A stretch of 64,000 nt of DNA from Actinomycetota bacterium (GTDB taxonomy: Bacteria > Actinomycetota > Acidimicrobiia > Acidimicrobiales > MedAcidi-G1), in assembly GCA_014381945.1 (NCBI GenBank), contig JACNKQ010000024.1:18082-82081 (forward strand). Direction: 5' to 3'. Both the position numbers and the translations under genes were made by a program. Under the pieces are notes generated by a model. The model searched no databases and had not been told where the DNA came from. It saw nothing but the letters and a program-made list of their open reading frames with translations. Positions 44,394-53,514 of the stretch are shown here, in pieces. How positions within the stretch are numbered: the stretch's first letter is position 1; each line of letters begins with the position of its first letter.

Positions 44394-46415
44394 TCAGCCG
44401 TCGAGCATCCGGCCGACACACGGGCCGGCACACACGTCGATCACCTGTCCGGTCAACAGGAACGTGAGCGCCTGTTGGAGCACGCGGTCCTCGTCGGCCG
44501 CCGCCCCGTGCGGGTCGGACCCGTATTCAGGTGAGAAGGGCGGCAGGTTGACTGTCGGCGGCGGAGGTGTTCCGAAGTCCCAGACGCCGAGCGTCGCACC
44601 CGACGCCGGATAGCCGGAGACCCGTTCGATGCCCCAGAACGGCTCGGTATCGAGGCTGCGGCCGTCACGGAGCGGCGGGTCGTTGACCAGCGCGCCGATC
44701 GTGCGGGCGAACACCTCGGTGGCCACGTTGGTGACCTGGTGGTCGCCGAAGGCCTCGAGCAGGAACACGTTCTTGGCCTCGAGGCCGGGATACGGGTCGG
44801 CGGTGAGGTGCTGGGCGTAGGCCTGGTTCTCGCCCCGGTCCCAGAGCAGTTGGGCCAACTGCATGACCAGCACGTGCTCCATCGGATCCGGATAGGAGGC
44901 ATCGAACACGGCCTGTAGCGGCGGCCAGTCGCTGGACCGGTCGAGCAGCACGTTGTAGTTCATGGCCGGCACGCCCAGCATCACGTCGGACCACTCGGAC
45001 GAAACGGCCGATGCGGCGCCGCCGAGGATGCCCCCTTGGCTGTTTCCGAGGAAGGCGGTGCCCTCGCCCGACAGCAGCGGCGAGCCGTCGTCGGTCTGGA
45101 ACGCCCGGTCGGTCACGAAGCCGTCCGGGCTGTTGACCAGCCGGCCCAGGAGTTGGAAGGCCAGGTGGGCCTGTTGCAGCCGGTCTGCCTGCTCTGCGAA
45201 GCGGGACATCTCGGCGAGGATCTCGACGACCGCAGGCACGTCCTCGCTCGACATCCCGATCCAGTCTGTTGCGCAGCCGGCGGCCAGGCCGAGGGTGGCG
45301 AACCCTTCGAAGAAGTCGACCTCGCCGCGGCTGCCGAGCAGGCCGTGTCCGTAGAGCACCGTGGGCACCGGTCCGGGGGGGCTCGCCGGGAGCACGCAGC
45401 GGAAGCGGGCGGGGTAGTCGGGGTGTTCGGTACTGCGCACCGGCAGACCGTCTTCGAGCAGGAAGCGGTTGCCGGGCCCGCCGTCGCCGGTCAGGTGGTT
45501 CGGCAGGGTGAACGTGCCCTCTATGAACCGGATCGACTCACCCTCCACGGAGGTCACCTCGAAAGCGGGGGCGCCGTCTTCGCCCAACCCGGCGAAGGTG
45601 CTGTCGACGATCGCCAGCAGTCGGCCGGCGAGGCTTTCGGCGCTGGCGATTGTGAAGGTCCACTGGAGGGGGAGTGTCAGTGAGATCGGATCGCCGTCGC
45701 TGTCGAGCAACCCGTCGACCTCGACGAGGTACTCGTGGCCCTCGAGCATTGCCGTTGCCGGCCGGACCATGAGCAACTGTTCGCCGGCCGGGGCGGTGGC
45801 GTCCATCTCCGCCCAGTAGGGCCAGCGATCGCCGGTGGTGAGGTCGGTGAGACGGACGGGTGTGGCGTCGCCGAGCGAGGCGCCGATGTCGGTGGTGCCG
45901 GGGACGCCGGAGAGGGCGAGGTCGGCGTCGGGTGCGAACAGCAGGATGGCCGATCCGGGTGAGAAGCCATCGGCACGGTTCTGGTCGGTCACGTCGACCG
46001 CCACGCCGTCGACGTTCAGGGGTGTTCCGGCGGCTGGGATCGAGAGGCGTAGTCCGGTGGCCGTCGTGTCGTCGGCGACGGTGAAGGCGTCGTTGGGCCA
46101 CGGAAGCAGGCAGGCAGCGGGATCGCGTTCGTCGCACCGCCCGTCGGGCGGGAGGGTCGTGGTCGGCGCGGCGGTCGTGGTCGGAGCGGCAGTGGTTGTC
46201 GGCGCGGCGGTCGTGGTCGGAGCGGCAGTGGTTGAGGTCGTTGTTGTCGTGGTGGTGGGTGCGGCCGTAGTTGTTGTCGGCGCAGCTGTGGTGCTTGTAG
46301 TCGGCGGCAGCGTGGTGGTGGGTGCGGTGACCTCGGTGGCTGAGGCACAGGCAGCGAGAAACACAATGCAGGCCGCCATGAGGCCAAAGCCCAGATTTGA
46401 GTAGCTCGGGCGCAT
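44394..46415 (-). CDS. Large secreted lipoprotein, Thr/Pro linker plus alpha/beta-hydrolase-like domain
   Basis: A 673-residue precursor. The signal peptide (NLGFGLMAACIVFLAACA) ends in a lipobox LAAC; residues about 28-95 are a Thr/Pro/Ala linker with (AAPTTT) repeats. The mature domain contains PVPTVLYGHGLLGSRGEVDF (oxyanion region), FLGNSQGGILGGA with the GxSxG-type nucleophile (GNSQGG), and later DHQVTNVATEVFAR where a catalytic Asp/His pair could lie. It resembles bacterial secreted lipase/acylhydrolase-like proteins of unknown substrate. Cys are plentiful. Ends 4 bp from the glutaredoxin stop. Confidence 0.75.
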   Translation of the reverse strand: MRPSYSNLGFGLMAACIVFLAACASATEVTAPTTTLPPTTSTTAAPTTTTAAPTTTTTTTSTTAAPTTTAAPTTTAAPTTTAAPTTTLPPDGRCDERDPAACLLPWPNDAFTVADDTTATGLRLSIPAAGTPLNVDGVAVDVTDQNRADGFSPGSAILLFAPDADLALSGVPGTTDIGASLGDATPVRLTDLTTGDRWPYWAEMDATAPAGEQLLMVRPATAMLEGHEYLVEVDGLLDSDGDPISLTLPLQWTFTIASAESLAGRLLAIVDSTFAGLGEDGAPAFEVTSVEGESIRFIEGTFTLPNHLTGDGGPGNRFLLEDGLPVRSTEHPDYPARFRCVLPASPPGPVPTVLYGHGLLGSRGEVDFFEGFATLGLAAGCATDWIGMSSEDVPAVVEILAEMSRFAEQADRLQQAHLAFQLLGRLVNSPDGFVTDRAFQTDDGSPLLSGEGTAFLGNSQGGILGGAASAVSSEWSDVMLGVPAMNYNVLLDRSSDWPPLQAVFDASYPDPMEHVLVMQLAQLLWDRGENQAYAQHLTADPYPGLEAKNVFLLEAFGDHQVTNVATEVFARTIGALVNDPPLRDGRSLDTEPFWGIERVSGYPASGATLGVWDFGTPPPPTVNLPPFSPEYGSDPHGAAADEDRVLQQALTFLLTGQVIDVCAGPCVGRMLDG

Positions 46416-46482
46416 GTGTCGAACGTAACCGTCGGGGAGGGGGAGCGTCGTGTCCGGGCAGGCCCCGTGGGATACTGCGCCC

Positions 46483-48240
46483 ATGATCTTCCTCTCGGTT
46501 CTCTCGGGCTTTTTTCCGCTCATCGTGATCGTCGCCATCGTGATGCTGGTGCGCCGTTCACGGTCCGGTGCGCAGGCATCCGGCGACGCCGGCGTGTCGT
46601 TGCGACGCCTGCTCGAGTACTGCTTCCTCGCCGTGGCGCTGGGCCTGGCCGCCTCTGGACTTGACAGCCTGCTCGCTGCTGGCATCGAGGCGATGGCAGA
46701 CGGCACCGACAGCGTCGACTCACCCTCCTGGGCGGTAACGAGCCTGCTGGTCGGCGGCATCGCCCTCTGGTTCCTCGTGCGGAACGTGCGCCGGCGGTTC
46801 GCCGAATCCCCCGCAGAACAGGGAGCCCTGGGCTGGGTGCTCTACCAGGGCATCGTCGAGTTGGTGACGCTCATCGGGGCTGCCGTCGCCGCCAACGACC
46901 TCCTCGACGGGCTCATCGGGGCCCGGGGCGTCGAGCCTCAGAACTTGGCGCACCTTGCCGTGTGGGGGGGTGTCTGGGTGGTCCACGTCCGCCTCGGCGA
47001 CCGGGTCGTCGACGGGGTACCGGTTCGCACCACCCTCGTGCCGTTCGCCGTCAGCGTCAGCGCCCTCGGCGCCCTCGTCGCCTCGATCTGGTGGCTGATC
47101 GCAGTGGGCCTGATGGCCGTCTACGAGGGGATCACGGGTTATTCGTCATGGGGAGGAACGGTCGATGGCATCCGCGACGTCGCCTCGGTCCTCATCATCT
47201 CCGCCGCCCTGTGGTGGTGGTACTGGCTGCGCCAGGCGATCCACGACCGGGGATCGCTCCTGCACCACGCCTACACCCTGTTCGTGGGGGTGCTCGGTGG
47301 GCTGGGGACCCTTGTAGGCGTTGCCATCGGGGTCCTGGCGGCGTTCATCAACTGGGGGTTCGCCATCGGGGAGGAACCCGCTGTCGAGTACTTCGAGTTC
47401 CTGCCGCCGGTGGGCGCCGCCGCCATCGTGGCGACGCTGGTCTGGCGCTACCACCGGGACCTGCTGCCACCGGAGGAGGGCCGACCCCGCAACGACGTCG
47501 ACCGGGCCGCCGACCACCTCGCTTCCGGGGTGGGGGTGTGGGCGCTGTTGGCCGGAGTGTTCGTCCTGTTGTTCGTGGGCTTCCACCATGTGACGCCGGT
47601 GCCTGCCGGTGCCGAGCGCGAGACCACGATGGTCGTCATCATCGGGCTGCCGCTTCTGCTCATCGGCGGACTGGTCTGGCGTCGCTTCTGGCAGGCCATC
47701 CAGGAGCGTGCCGAAGATCCGGACGAGGTCGGGTCGGTCGTGCGACGGACCTACCTCTACGTCATCTTCGGGATCGCCGGAATCGCGGCCCTGGGTACCT
47801 CGCTGTTCATCGTGTTCTCCGTGGTCGACGGTGTCCTCAACACCTCGTTCGACCGACAGGGCGTCTGGGACCTGCACGGGCCGTTGGCTGTAGCCCTGAC
47901 CGCCGGGGTGGCAGCCGGCTACCACCGCCGGATCATGCGTTCCGACCAGCAGGTGATGAACTCGGTCGTTACCGAACCGGTCCCGGCATCCGCTTCCGCT
48001 CCGGAGCGGCGGGGCCCCGGTCGGGTCATCGTGGTCGCCGCCGATCCGGCCCCGCTGGCCGCTGCGGTCGAGATGGCGACCGGCGCCGAGGTGGAGGTGA
48101 TCCGCCGCAGCGATGCGCCGCCTGTTGCGTTCGACCTCGACGTGGCACGGATGGAGATCGCCGAATCCACCGCCGCCGCCCTGATGGTGGTGGTGGGTCC
48201 CGATGGTGGTCTGCTGCTGATCCCCGTCGACCGATTCTGA
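46483..48240 (+). CDS. Polytopic membrane protein (DUF5671-like)
   Basis: A 585-residue protein with about 12 predicted membrane helices arranged in repeats: FFPLIVIVAIVMLVRR, RLLEYCFLAVALGLAASGLD, WAVTSLLVGGIALWFLVRNV, LVTLIGAAVAANDLLDGL and so on, with several blocks of similar pattern, as in DUF5671 multi-pass proteins. The C-terminal 110 residues are soluble (VIVVAADPAPLAAAVEMATG). Function unknown. Translation likely begins at ATG 46483; an upstream start at 46450 is possible. Confidence 0.75.
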   Translation: MIFLSVLSGFFPLIVIVAIVMLVRRSRSGAQASGDAGVSLRRLLEYCFLAVALGLAASGLDSLLAAGIEAMADGTDSVDSPSWAVTSLLVGGIALWFLVRNVRRRFAESPAEQGALGWVLYQGIVELVTLIGAAVAANDLLDGLIGARGVEPQNLAHLAVWGGVWVVHVRLGDRVVDGVPVRTTLVPFAVSVSALGALVASIWWLIAVGLMAVYEGITGYSSWGGTVDGIRDVASVLIISAALWWWYWLRQAIHDRGSLLHHAYTLFVGVLGGLGTLVGVAIGVLAAFINWGFAIGEEPAVEYFEFLPPVGAAAIVATLVWRYHRDLLPPEEGRPRNDVDRAADHLASGVGVWALLAGVFVLLFVGFHHVTPVPAGAERETTMVVIIGLPLLLIGGLVWRRFWQAIQERAEDPDEVGSVVRRTYLYVIFGIAGIAALGTSLFIVFSVVDGVLNTSFDRQGVWDLHGPLAVALTAGVAAGYHRRIMRSDQQVMNSVVTEPVPASASAPERRGPGRVIVVAADPAPLAAAVEMATGAEVEVIRRSDAPPVAFDLDVARMEIAESTAAALMVVVGPDGGLLLIPVDRF

Positions 48241-48250
48241 GGAGCACGTC

Positions 48251-48721
48251 ATGGAGAGAAGCGAGGCTGAGACCGTGAGCGTGAGCCGGGAGATTGCGGC
48301 ATCACCGGAGGAGGTGTGGGCGCTCGTCAGCGACCTGACCCGGATGGGCGAATGGTCGCCGGAGGCCAGGGGAGGTCGTTGGGCCGGTGGGGCCGACGGG
48401 CCTTCGGTCGGGGCTGTGTTCAAGGGCAGCAACCGCAACGGGCGCTACCGCTGGCGCACCAACGTGACCGTCACCGAGTGCGAACCGCCGCGGCGCTTCG
48501 CCTTCCGACTGCTGGTCCCGTTCATGGGCGGCTGCGACTGGGTGTACGAGATAGAGCCGTCCGACGGAGGGTGTCGGGTCACCGAGTCGTGGGTCGACCA
48601 CCGCAAGAAGGTACTGGTGGTAGTCGGACGGTTGCTCAGCGGTGTCGCCGACCGGGCCGCCCACAATCGGGCCGGCATGGAGGCCACGCTCGACCGCCTG
48701 GCGGAGGCCTTCGCAGCCTGA
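48251..48721 (+). CDS. SRPBCC (START/Bet v1-fold) protein
   Basis: A 156-residue helix-grip protein: SVSREIAASPEEVWALVSDL, MGEWSPEARGGRWAGGADGP, GAVFKGSNRNGRYRWRTNVT, CRVTESWVDHRKKVLVVVGR. The family binds hydrophobic ligands. It lies 10 bp after the membrane protein and is on the opposite strand from the nitroreductase-SRPBCC fusion next door, whose second half is the same fold. Ligand unknown. Confidence 0.87.
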   Translation: MERSEAETVSVSREIAASPEEVWALVSDLTRMGEWSPEARGGRWAGGADGPSVGAVFKGSNRNGRYRWRTNVTVTECEPPRRFAFRLLVPFMGGCDWVYEIEPSDGGCRVTESWVDHRKKVLVVVGRLLSGVADRAAHNRAGMEATLDRLAEAFAA

Positions 48722-48736
48722 GCGAAGGGGCCCGGC

Positions 48737-49399
48737 CTACTCCCAGGTGTTCCAGCGGGTGACGGCGGCAGCACCGCCTTCGCGGGTTGCCGGCCTGAAG
48801 TCGGTGCCCTGTGTGTGGGCGATCGTGATAAGCGCAACCTGCGACACCTCGGCGTAGGGGATGCCGAGCACCTCGGCTGCCTCCTCCTCGAACATGAGGT
48901 GGATGGTGGTCCAGCAGGTGCCGAGCCCGCGCTCACGGGCCGCAAGCATGAACGACCAGGTGCTGGGGATGATGCCGGCCAGCGTCGAGACGGCACCCAT
49001 GCCGGGCATCGCCTCGGTACGTCCGGGCAGGCAGGGGATGAGCATCACCGGTACCCGGTGGAAGTTCTCGGCGAGGTAGGCGGCCGAACCCATGACCCGC
49101 ATCTGCTGGTCGGCCCGGTCGTCGGCTGCGCCCACGGCGAGGGAGGCAGCGCTGGCCGACATCCCGGCGTAGGCCTCCCATCCACGGCGGTAGAGGTCGC
49201 CGAGCGCCTGCCGCTTGTCCTCATCGGTCACGACCAGGAACTTCCAGGACTGCGAGTTGGAGCCCGTCGGTGCCTGGACGGCGAACTCGAGGCACTCCTC
49301 GATGAGCGCGGGGTCGACCGGCCGGTCGAAGTCGAGCCGCTTGCGGACGGCACGGGTGGTCGAGAGCAGTTCGTCGGCGGAGAGTCCGAGTGTGGTCAT
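48737..49399 (-). CDS. Nitroreductase family protein
   Basis: A 220-residue FMN-dependent protein: TTRAVRKRLDFDRPVDPALI (residues 14-33), FAVQAPTGSNSQSWKFLVVT with the FMN-contact motif, and AARERGLGTCWTTIHL. Full length for the family. Likely uses NAD(P)H or F420 to reduce nitro, quinone or enone groups. It lies about 50 bp downstream of the fused nitroreductase on the same strand; the two share RSVRRRLD/RAVRKRLD and PTGSN/PTGGN motifs, so they are paralogues. Confidence 0.9.
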   Translation of the reverse strand: MTTLGLSADELLSTTRAVRKRLDFDRPVDPALIEECLEFAVQAPTGSNSQSWKFLVVTDEDKRQALGDLYRRGWEAYAGMSASAASLAVGAADDRADQQMRVMGSAAYLAENFHRVPVMLIPCLPGRTEAMPGMGAVSTLAGIIPSTWSFMLAARERGLGTCWTTIHLMFEEEAAEVLGIPYAEVSQVALITIAHTQGTDFRPATREGGAAAVTRWNTWE

Positions 49400-49450
49400 G
49401 GGTGGGGGGTTCCTTCGTGGATTAGGGGTCGGGGTCGGTGTCGGCTGGAT

Positions 49451-50611
49451 TCAGGCCTCGGCTAGGTCGCGGATGCCCTCGATCGTGGCGCGCATGTTGG
49501 CGATCTGGCCCTTCTGCCGATTGTCGATTATGGCCGCCTCCTTGTCGGGCATCGAGTCGATGAACATGGTGAGGCCGGAAGGACCCGGTCCCAGCACCAT
49601 GGCAAACCGGAGGCGGGTGCCACCCAGGAGGGGCTCGATCTCGAAGCGCCACCGGGCGGCCGGGTTGTCCGGGTCGCCGGCGTGCCAGGCGAACACCCTT
49701 TCGTGCTCGAAGTCGACGATCGTGCAGGTGACCTCCCACTCGCCAAGGTCGTCCCGCTTGTTTCGGCCGAGGAAGCGTGCACCGACTGCGGGCTCGTCGT
49801 CGATCCACTCGGCGCCCTGGAACTCGTCGCTGAACCGGGCCGGCAGGTTTATGTCGGAGACGACTGGCCAGATGTCGGCGGGCTTGGCGTCGATGTCTAT
49901 CTCGACGGTGATGCCTGCACCGTCGGCGAACAGGGGGGAGCGGCCGTCGGTCGGATCCTGGAGGGTGCGGCCCCATCTGTCGAACCAGGTGACCTCCCTG
50001 GCCGGGCGGCGCTCGACGGGGGAGAAGTCGTCGCCGATGGTCCAGGCGACGGGCAGAAGCACGACCTGGGTGACGCCCTCCTCGGGGATGTCGAGCACCT
50101 CGGCGACCTTGTCGGCGACGCCGAGGTGGAGGGTGGTCCATGCCGTGCCGAGGCCACGGGCCCGGGCGGCGAGGCAGAAGCTCCATGCGGCCTGAAGGAC
50201 CGAGTCGAACAGTCCGGGGCGGCCGCTGCCGTCGTGTTCGCCGAAGATCGTGACCAGCACCAGGGCCGGGACCTCGTGGAGGTGGTCGGCGAGGTGTCCT
50301 CCGGAGCGGGCCGCACGCTCCCTCGGGTCGCCCGTTCCGGCGAGGGCGGCGGCGCGTTCGGACAGCCATGCGCCACCCGCCTCGCGGTAGAGGTCTGCGA
50401 CCTGCTGCTTGACCTTCGGGTCGCGGATTACGAGCCAACGCCGGCTGGGCTGGTTGCCGCCGGTCGGCGCCTGTTCGGCGAGGTCGATGCAGTCGAGGAG
50501 CAGTTGCTCGGGGACCGGCCGCTCCAGGTCGAGGCGCCTCCGGACCGACCGTGTGGTGGAGAGGAGGCGGTCGGTCTCGTCGGTGTTGAAGGGCGGGTTG
50601 CTTTCGGACAT
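49451..50611 (-). CDS. Nitroreductase fused to SRPBCC domain
   Basis: A 386-residue two-domain protein. Residues about 1-215 are a nitroreductase (STTRSVRRRLDLERPVPEQL, EQAPTGGNQPSRRWLVIRDP, AARARGLGTAWTTLHLGVAD). Residues about 235-386 are a SRPBCC domain (VEIDIDAKPADIWPVVSDIN, ARFLGRNKRDDLGEWEVTCT, FEIEPLLGGTRLRFAMVLGP). The fusion joins flavin redox chemistry to a hydrophobic-ligand pocket, so the substrate may be a lipid or sterol-like compound (inference). Its neighbour downstream is a lone nitroreductase, and a lone SRPBCC gene lies across the strand. Confidence 0.88.
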   Translation of the reverse strand: MSESNPPFNTDETDRLLSTTRSVRRRLDLERPVPEQLLLDCIDLAEQAPTGGNQPSRRWLVIRDPKVKQQVADLYREAGGAWLSERAAALAGTGDPRERAARSGGHLADHLHEVPALVLVTIFGEHDGSGRPGLFDSVLQAAWSFCLAARARGLGTAWTTLHLGVADKVAEVLDIPEEGVTQVVLLPVAWTIGDDFSPVERRPAREVTWFDRWGRTLQDPTDGRSPLFADGAGITVEIDIDAKPADIWPVVSDINLPARFSDEFQGAEWIDDEPAVGARFLGRNKRDDLGEWEVTCTIVDFEHERVFAWHAGDPDNPAARWRFEIEPLLGGTRLRFAMVLGPGPSGLTMFIDSMPDKEAAIIDNRQKGQIANMRATIEGIRDLAEA

Positions 50612-50638
50612 CGCCGTCAGTCAAGCACGGTGCCGGTG

Positions 50639-52237
50639 TCAGGGTCCCGGTCGGGGAGGCAGCGGCAAGGCTGCCTGAAGCGCCTCGACGGTGATGCCGA
50701 GCGTGGCTGCAGCGGCTTCGAGGTCGGGTGGCGGCGGGCCGAGGGCCGCCATGATTGCGTCGACGGTGACCCCGAGGGCCTCGGCGGCTTCAGTGAAGTC
50801 GGGTGGGCCGCCCGGTCCGGGACCTGCGCCTCCCGGACCGCCCGCCCCGGGACCGCCGCCACCAACGAGTGCGTTGTCGTGGAGTTCGCCCCAGAAGGTC
50901 GGGCCCACGTAGAACGGGAACACGTCGACGAACTCCCCGGGCCTGTCCGGATCGTGGGCGCGGGTCACGTGGTAGTGGTAGGTCGGCTGGGCGAATCCGG
51001 GAAGCCCACCGAGGTGGCCGTTGTGCTCGTCGAGCCCAGCCGTGCTGCCGTCGCCTAGGGCCGCGTCGAAGTACCAGTCCTGGGCGTAGAGGCCGCTTGC
51101 AGCGGAGATGTCATTGCCCGACATGGAGCGCACGAAGTCCGACGTGTCGGGTCCGGGGCTGTCCGTGACGACTGTGCCGGCGGACGGATCGAGTTGGTCG
51201 AGCAGCAGGCAGGTCCTGGCACCCGCAATGCCACAGCCGGTCGCCGAATCCGGATCGTCGTAGTCGCGCAGACGCCAGGAGGATCGGGCGAGCACGCTGT
51301 CGGCTGCCCATGGTCCTGCGATCGGCACGCCGTCGGCTGCGTAGCCGTAGACGGGAGAGTGGGCCGAGCCGTCGTCGCCCAGATCGTCGGCGAGGCAGCC
51401 GGGGTGTGAGTGGTGGTGGTAGGTGCCCATCGCCGAGTGGCCGGGACACACGTCGAGGTCGTAGGCCTCGGCGACGGGGGCGAGGTTGAGCCAGACCTGC
51501 TCGTTGCCCCATGACTGGCCGTCGCCCCAGTTGAACACGGCGACGCCGTTGACCCAGAGGCCGATGGCGCCCAGCCCCGTGGCGGTCGGTTCGGTGGCCT
51601 CGACGGGCTCGACGGGGAACCATGCGTCCCAGTCCTGTCGTGTGGGGCATGCAGGCCCTGGCGGCCAGAATCCGTAGCCGGTGCCCGGAAGGTCTGTGCA
51701 TCCGCTGCTGGCGTAGCCGATGTCCTGGCCGAAGTCGACGGTGTCGCCGGAGCCGACGAGGGGTTGCCCGTCGCGGAAGTCGGAGGCGGCCCGGGGGCGG
51801 CCTTCGAGGAAGGTGGCGTCGGTGTCGGTCAGGAGGTGTGTGTAGCCGGGGATCCCGGAGGCGACCACGTGGATGTAGTCGACGCCGTCGATAGAGGCCG
51901 TTTCCACCGACTGCACGTCGACGGGGATGGGAGCATCGCCTGAGATGACGGCGGCGGTGTTCCCACCGGGGTTGGTGAGCCAGGTGGCTACCAGGGCGGC
52001 TGTCCGGGTGAGGACGGGCAGGGTGATGGTGGTCGGCGGCAGCGTCGTGGTCGGCGGCAGCGTGCTGGTCGGCGACAGCGTCGTGGTCGTGGTCGGCGTC
52101 GTGGTCGTGGTGGTCGGCGTGGCGGTGGTGACGGGAGGGGCAGTCGTCGTTGGTTCTGCCGTCGGCTCGTCGCTGGAACACGCCCAGCCGGCTAGGGCGA
52201 GCAGCAGGAGCGCAACTGAGGATCGGACGTGCCCCAT
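50639..52237 (-). CDS. YHYH-domain secreted lipoprotein
   Basis: A 532-residue precursor. Signal peptide with lipobox (SVALLLLALAGWACSS), then a Thr/Pro linker (residues about 25-70), then a YHYH domain: MGTYHHHSHPGCL and later FAQPTYHYHVTRAHDPDRPG, the Tyr-His motifs that define the family. The C-terminal 60 residues contain two copies of a helical repeat (EAAEALGVTVDAIMAALGPP and EAAAATLGITVEALQAALPL). Function of YHYH proteins is unknown. Two spare Cys pairs could form disulfides in the extracytoplasmic domain. Confidence 0.82.
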   Translation of the reverse strand: MGHVRSSVALLLLALAGWACSSDEPTAEPTTTAPPVTTATPTTTTTTPTTTTTLSPTSTLPPTTTLPPTTITLPVLTRTAALVATWLTNPGGNTAAVISGDAPIPVDVQSVETASIDGVDYIHVVASGIPGYTHLLTDTDATFLEGRPRAASDFRDGQPLVGSGDTVDFGQDIGYASSGCTDLPGTGYGFWPPGPACPTRQDWDAWFPVEPVEATEPTATGLGAIGLWVNGVAVFNWGDGQSWGNEQVWLNLAPVAEAYDLDVCPGHSAMGTYHHHSHPGCLADDLGDDGSAHSPVYGYAADGVPIAGPWAADSVLARSSWRLRDYDDPDSATGCGIAGARTCLLLDQLDPSAGTVVTDSPGPDTSDFVRSMSGNDISAASGLYAQDWYFDAALGDGSTAGLDEHNGHLGGLPGFAQPTYHYHVTRAHDPDRPGEFVDVFPFYVGPTFWGELHDNALVGGGGPGAGGPGGAGPGPGGPPDFTEAAEALGVTVDAIMAALGPPPPDLEAAAATLGITVEALQAALPLPPRPGP

Positions 52238-52302
52238 CCCGACGACCCTAGACCCACGTTTCTGCCGGCGACGGGGCGATGCAACACCTAGGTTGCGCAG
52301 CC

Positions 52303-53514
52303 GTGGAGCGATCGGCGAGCAAGCTTGGCCTTCCAGGGCATCCTGACTTCGAGGTCCATCCCGTCGTCTCGTCGTTGAAAGCGGTCGGCGTGGAGAGCGG
52401 ATGGGTCGTGGTCGCCTGGGCCGACGGCCTGGAGGCCCGCTTCTACGGCGCATTCCTCTACGAGAACCGGTTCGACCCTGGCATCACGTCGCCGGACACG
52501 CGGCAGCGCGAGGTCGAGCCATCGGGTGTGCCGGCCGACCTGTGTCCCGTCGGGGCGTCCGTCGATGCCGCCGGAGCACTGGAGGTCGCCTGGTCGACGG
52601 GGGAGTCGAGCCGGCACCACCCGGGATGGCTGCGCCACTATCGGGAGGCCCGCCATCGGCCCGGGGTCATTCTGCCGCACCCGCTGCCCTGGACCGAATC
52701 CGGGCTGTCCGAGCTTCCGACCTTCGACGGGGTGGCGGTGCTGGCCGGCGACGACGAGGTGTTGGGCGAGTGGTGTGAGGCGATCGCCGAACACGGCCTC
52801 GGACGCCTGGAGGGGCTCCCCACGGATCCGGACACAGTTCTTGCCGTCGCCGAGCGTCTGGGCGTGGTGCGTGCCACACACTTCGGACGCTCGTTCGATG
52901 TGGTCATCGCCCCGGAAAACGAGAGCAACGCCTACACGAGCCTGCCGCTGGCCCCGCACGTCGACATCGCCACCCGGGCGCACCTGCCGGGCGTGCAGTT
53001 GCTGCACTGCCTGGCCAACACATGCGCCGAAGGGCTCAGCGTCATGGTCGACGGGTTCGCTGTCGCCGACGAGGTTCGTCGCACGGATCCGGACGCCTTC
53101 GAGGCGTTGACGTCCCTGCGGTGGGTCCATTCGAACAGGTCGACCAGTAGGGACCTGCGATGGTCGTCGCCGGTAGTCCAACTGGGACCGGATGGCGAGC
53201 CTGCCGAGATCCGCCTCGCCACCGGGACGAGGGCGCTACCGGACATGGCCGACGATGACCTTCCCCGGGCATATCGGGCCCTGCGCCTGTTCACCCGGGT
53301 CGTGGAGGATCAGCGGTTCCGCATCACCACGGCGTGGCGCCCGGGCGACCTGGTCTGCTTCGGCAACGGCCGGGTGCTCCACGGGCGGGAGGGCTTCGAT
53401 CCGTCGCAGGGAGAACGGCATCTGCAGGGCTGCTACGTCGACCTCGACGACCTGTGGTCGTGTCTGAGGATGGTGCGCCGCCGAGCCCCATGTCCAGGGG
53501 ATGACCGTGCCTAG
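52303..53514 (+). CDS. TauD/TfdA or gamma-butyrobetaine-hydroxylase-like dioxygenase
   Basis: A 403-residue Fe(II)/2-oxoglutarate dioxygenase. Residues about 10-95 resemble the DUF971 N-terminal domain of gamma-butyrobetaine hydroxylase (VVVAWADGLEARFYGAFLYE, GITSPDTRQREVE). The catalytic double-stranded beta-helix has PLAPHVDIATRAHLPGVQLL with the HxD pair (about residue 225) and GNGRVLHGREGFDP with the distal His (about 360). It would hydroxylate a carnitine precursor or related quaternary amine; substrate not proven. Start at GTG 52303. Convergent overlap of 4 nt with the following gene. Confidence 0.87.
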   Translation: MERSASKLGLPGHPDFEVHPVVSSLKAVGVESGWVVVAWADGLEARFYGAFLYENRFDPGITSPDTRQREVEPSGVPADLCPVGASVDAAGALEVAWSTGESSRHHPGWLRHYREARHRPGVILPHPLPWTESGLSELPTFDGVAVLAGDDEVLGEWCEAIAEHGLGRLEGLPTDPDTVLAVAERLGVVRATHFGRSFDVVIAPENESNAYTSLPLAPHVDIATRAHLPGVQLLHCLANTCAEGLSVMVDGFAVADEVRRTDPDAFEALTSLRWVHSNRSTSRDLRWSSPVVQLGPDGEPAEIRLATGTRALPDMADDDLPRAYRALRLFTRVVEDQRFRITTAWRPGDLVCFGNGRVLHGREGFDPSQGERHLQGCYVDLDDLWSCLRMVRRRAPCPGDDRA

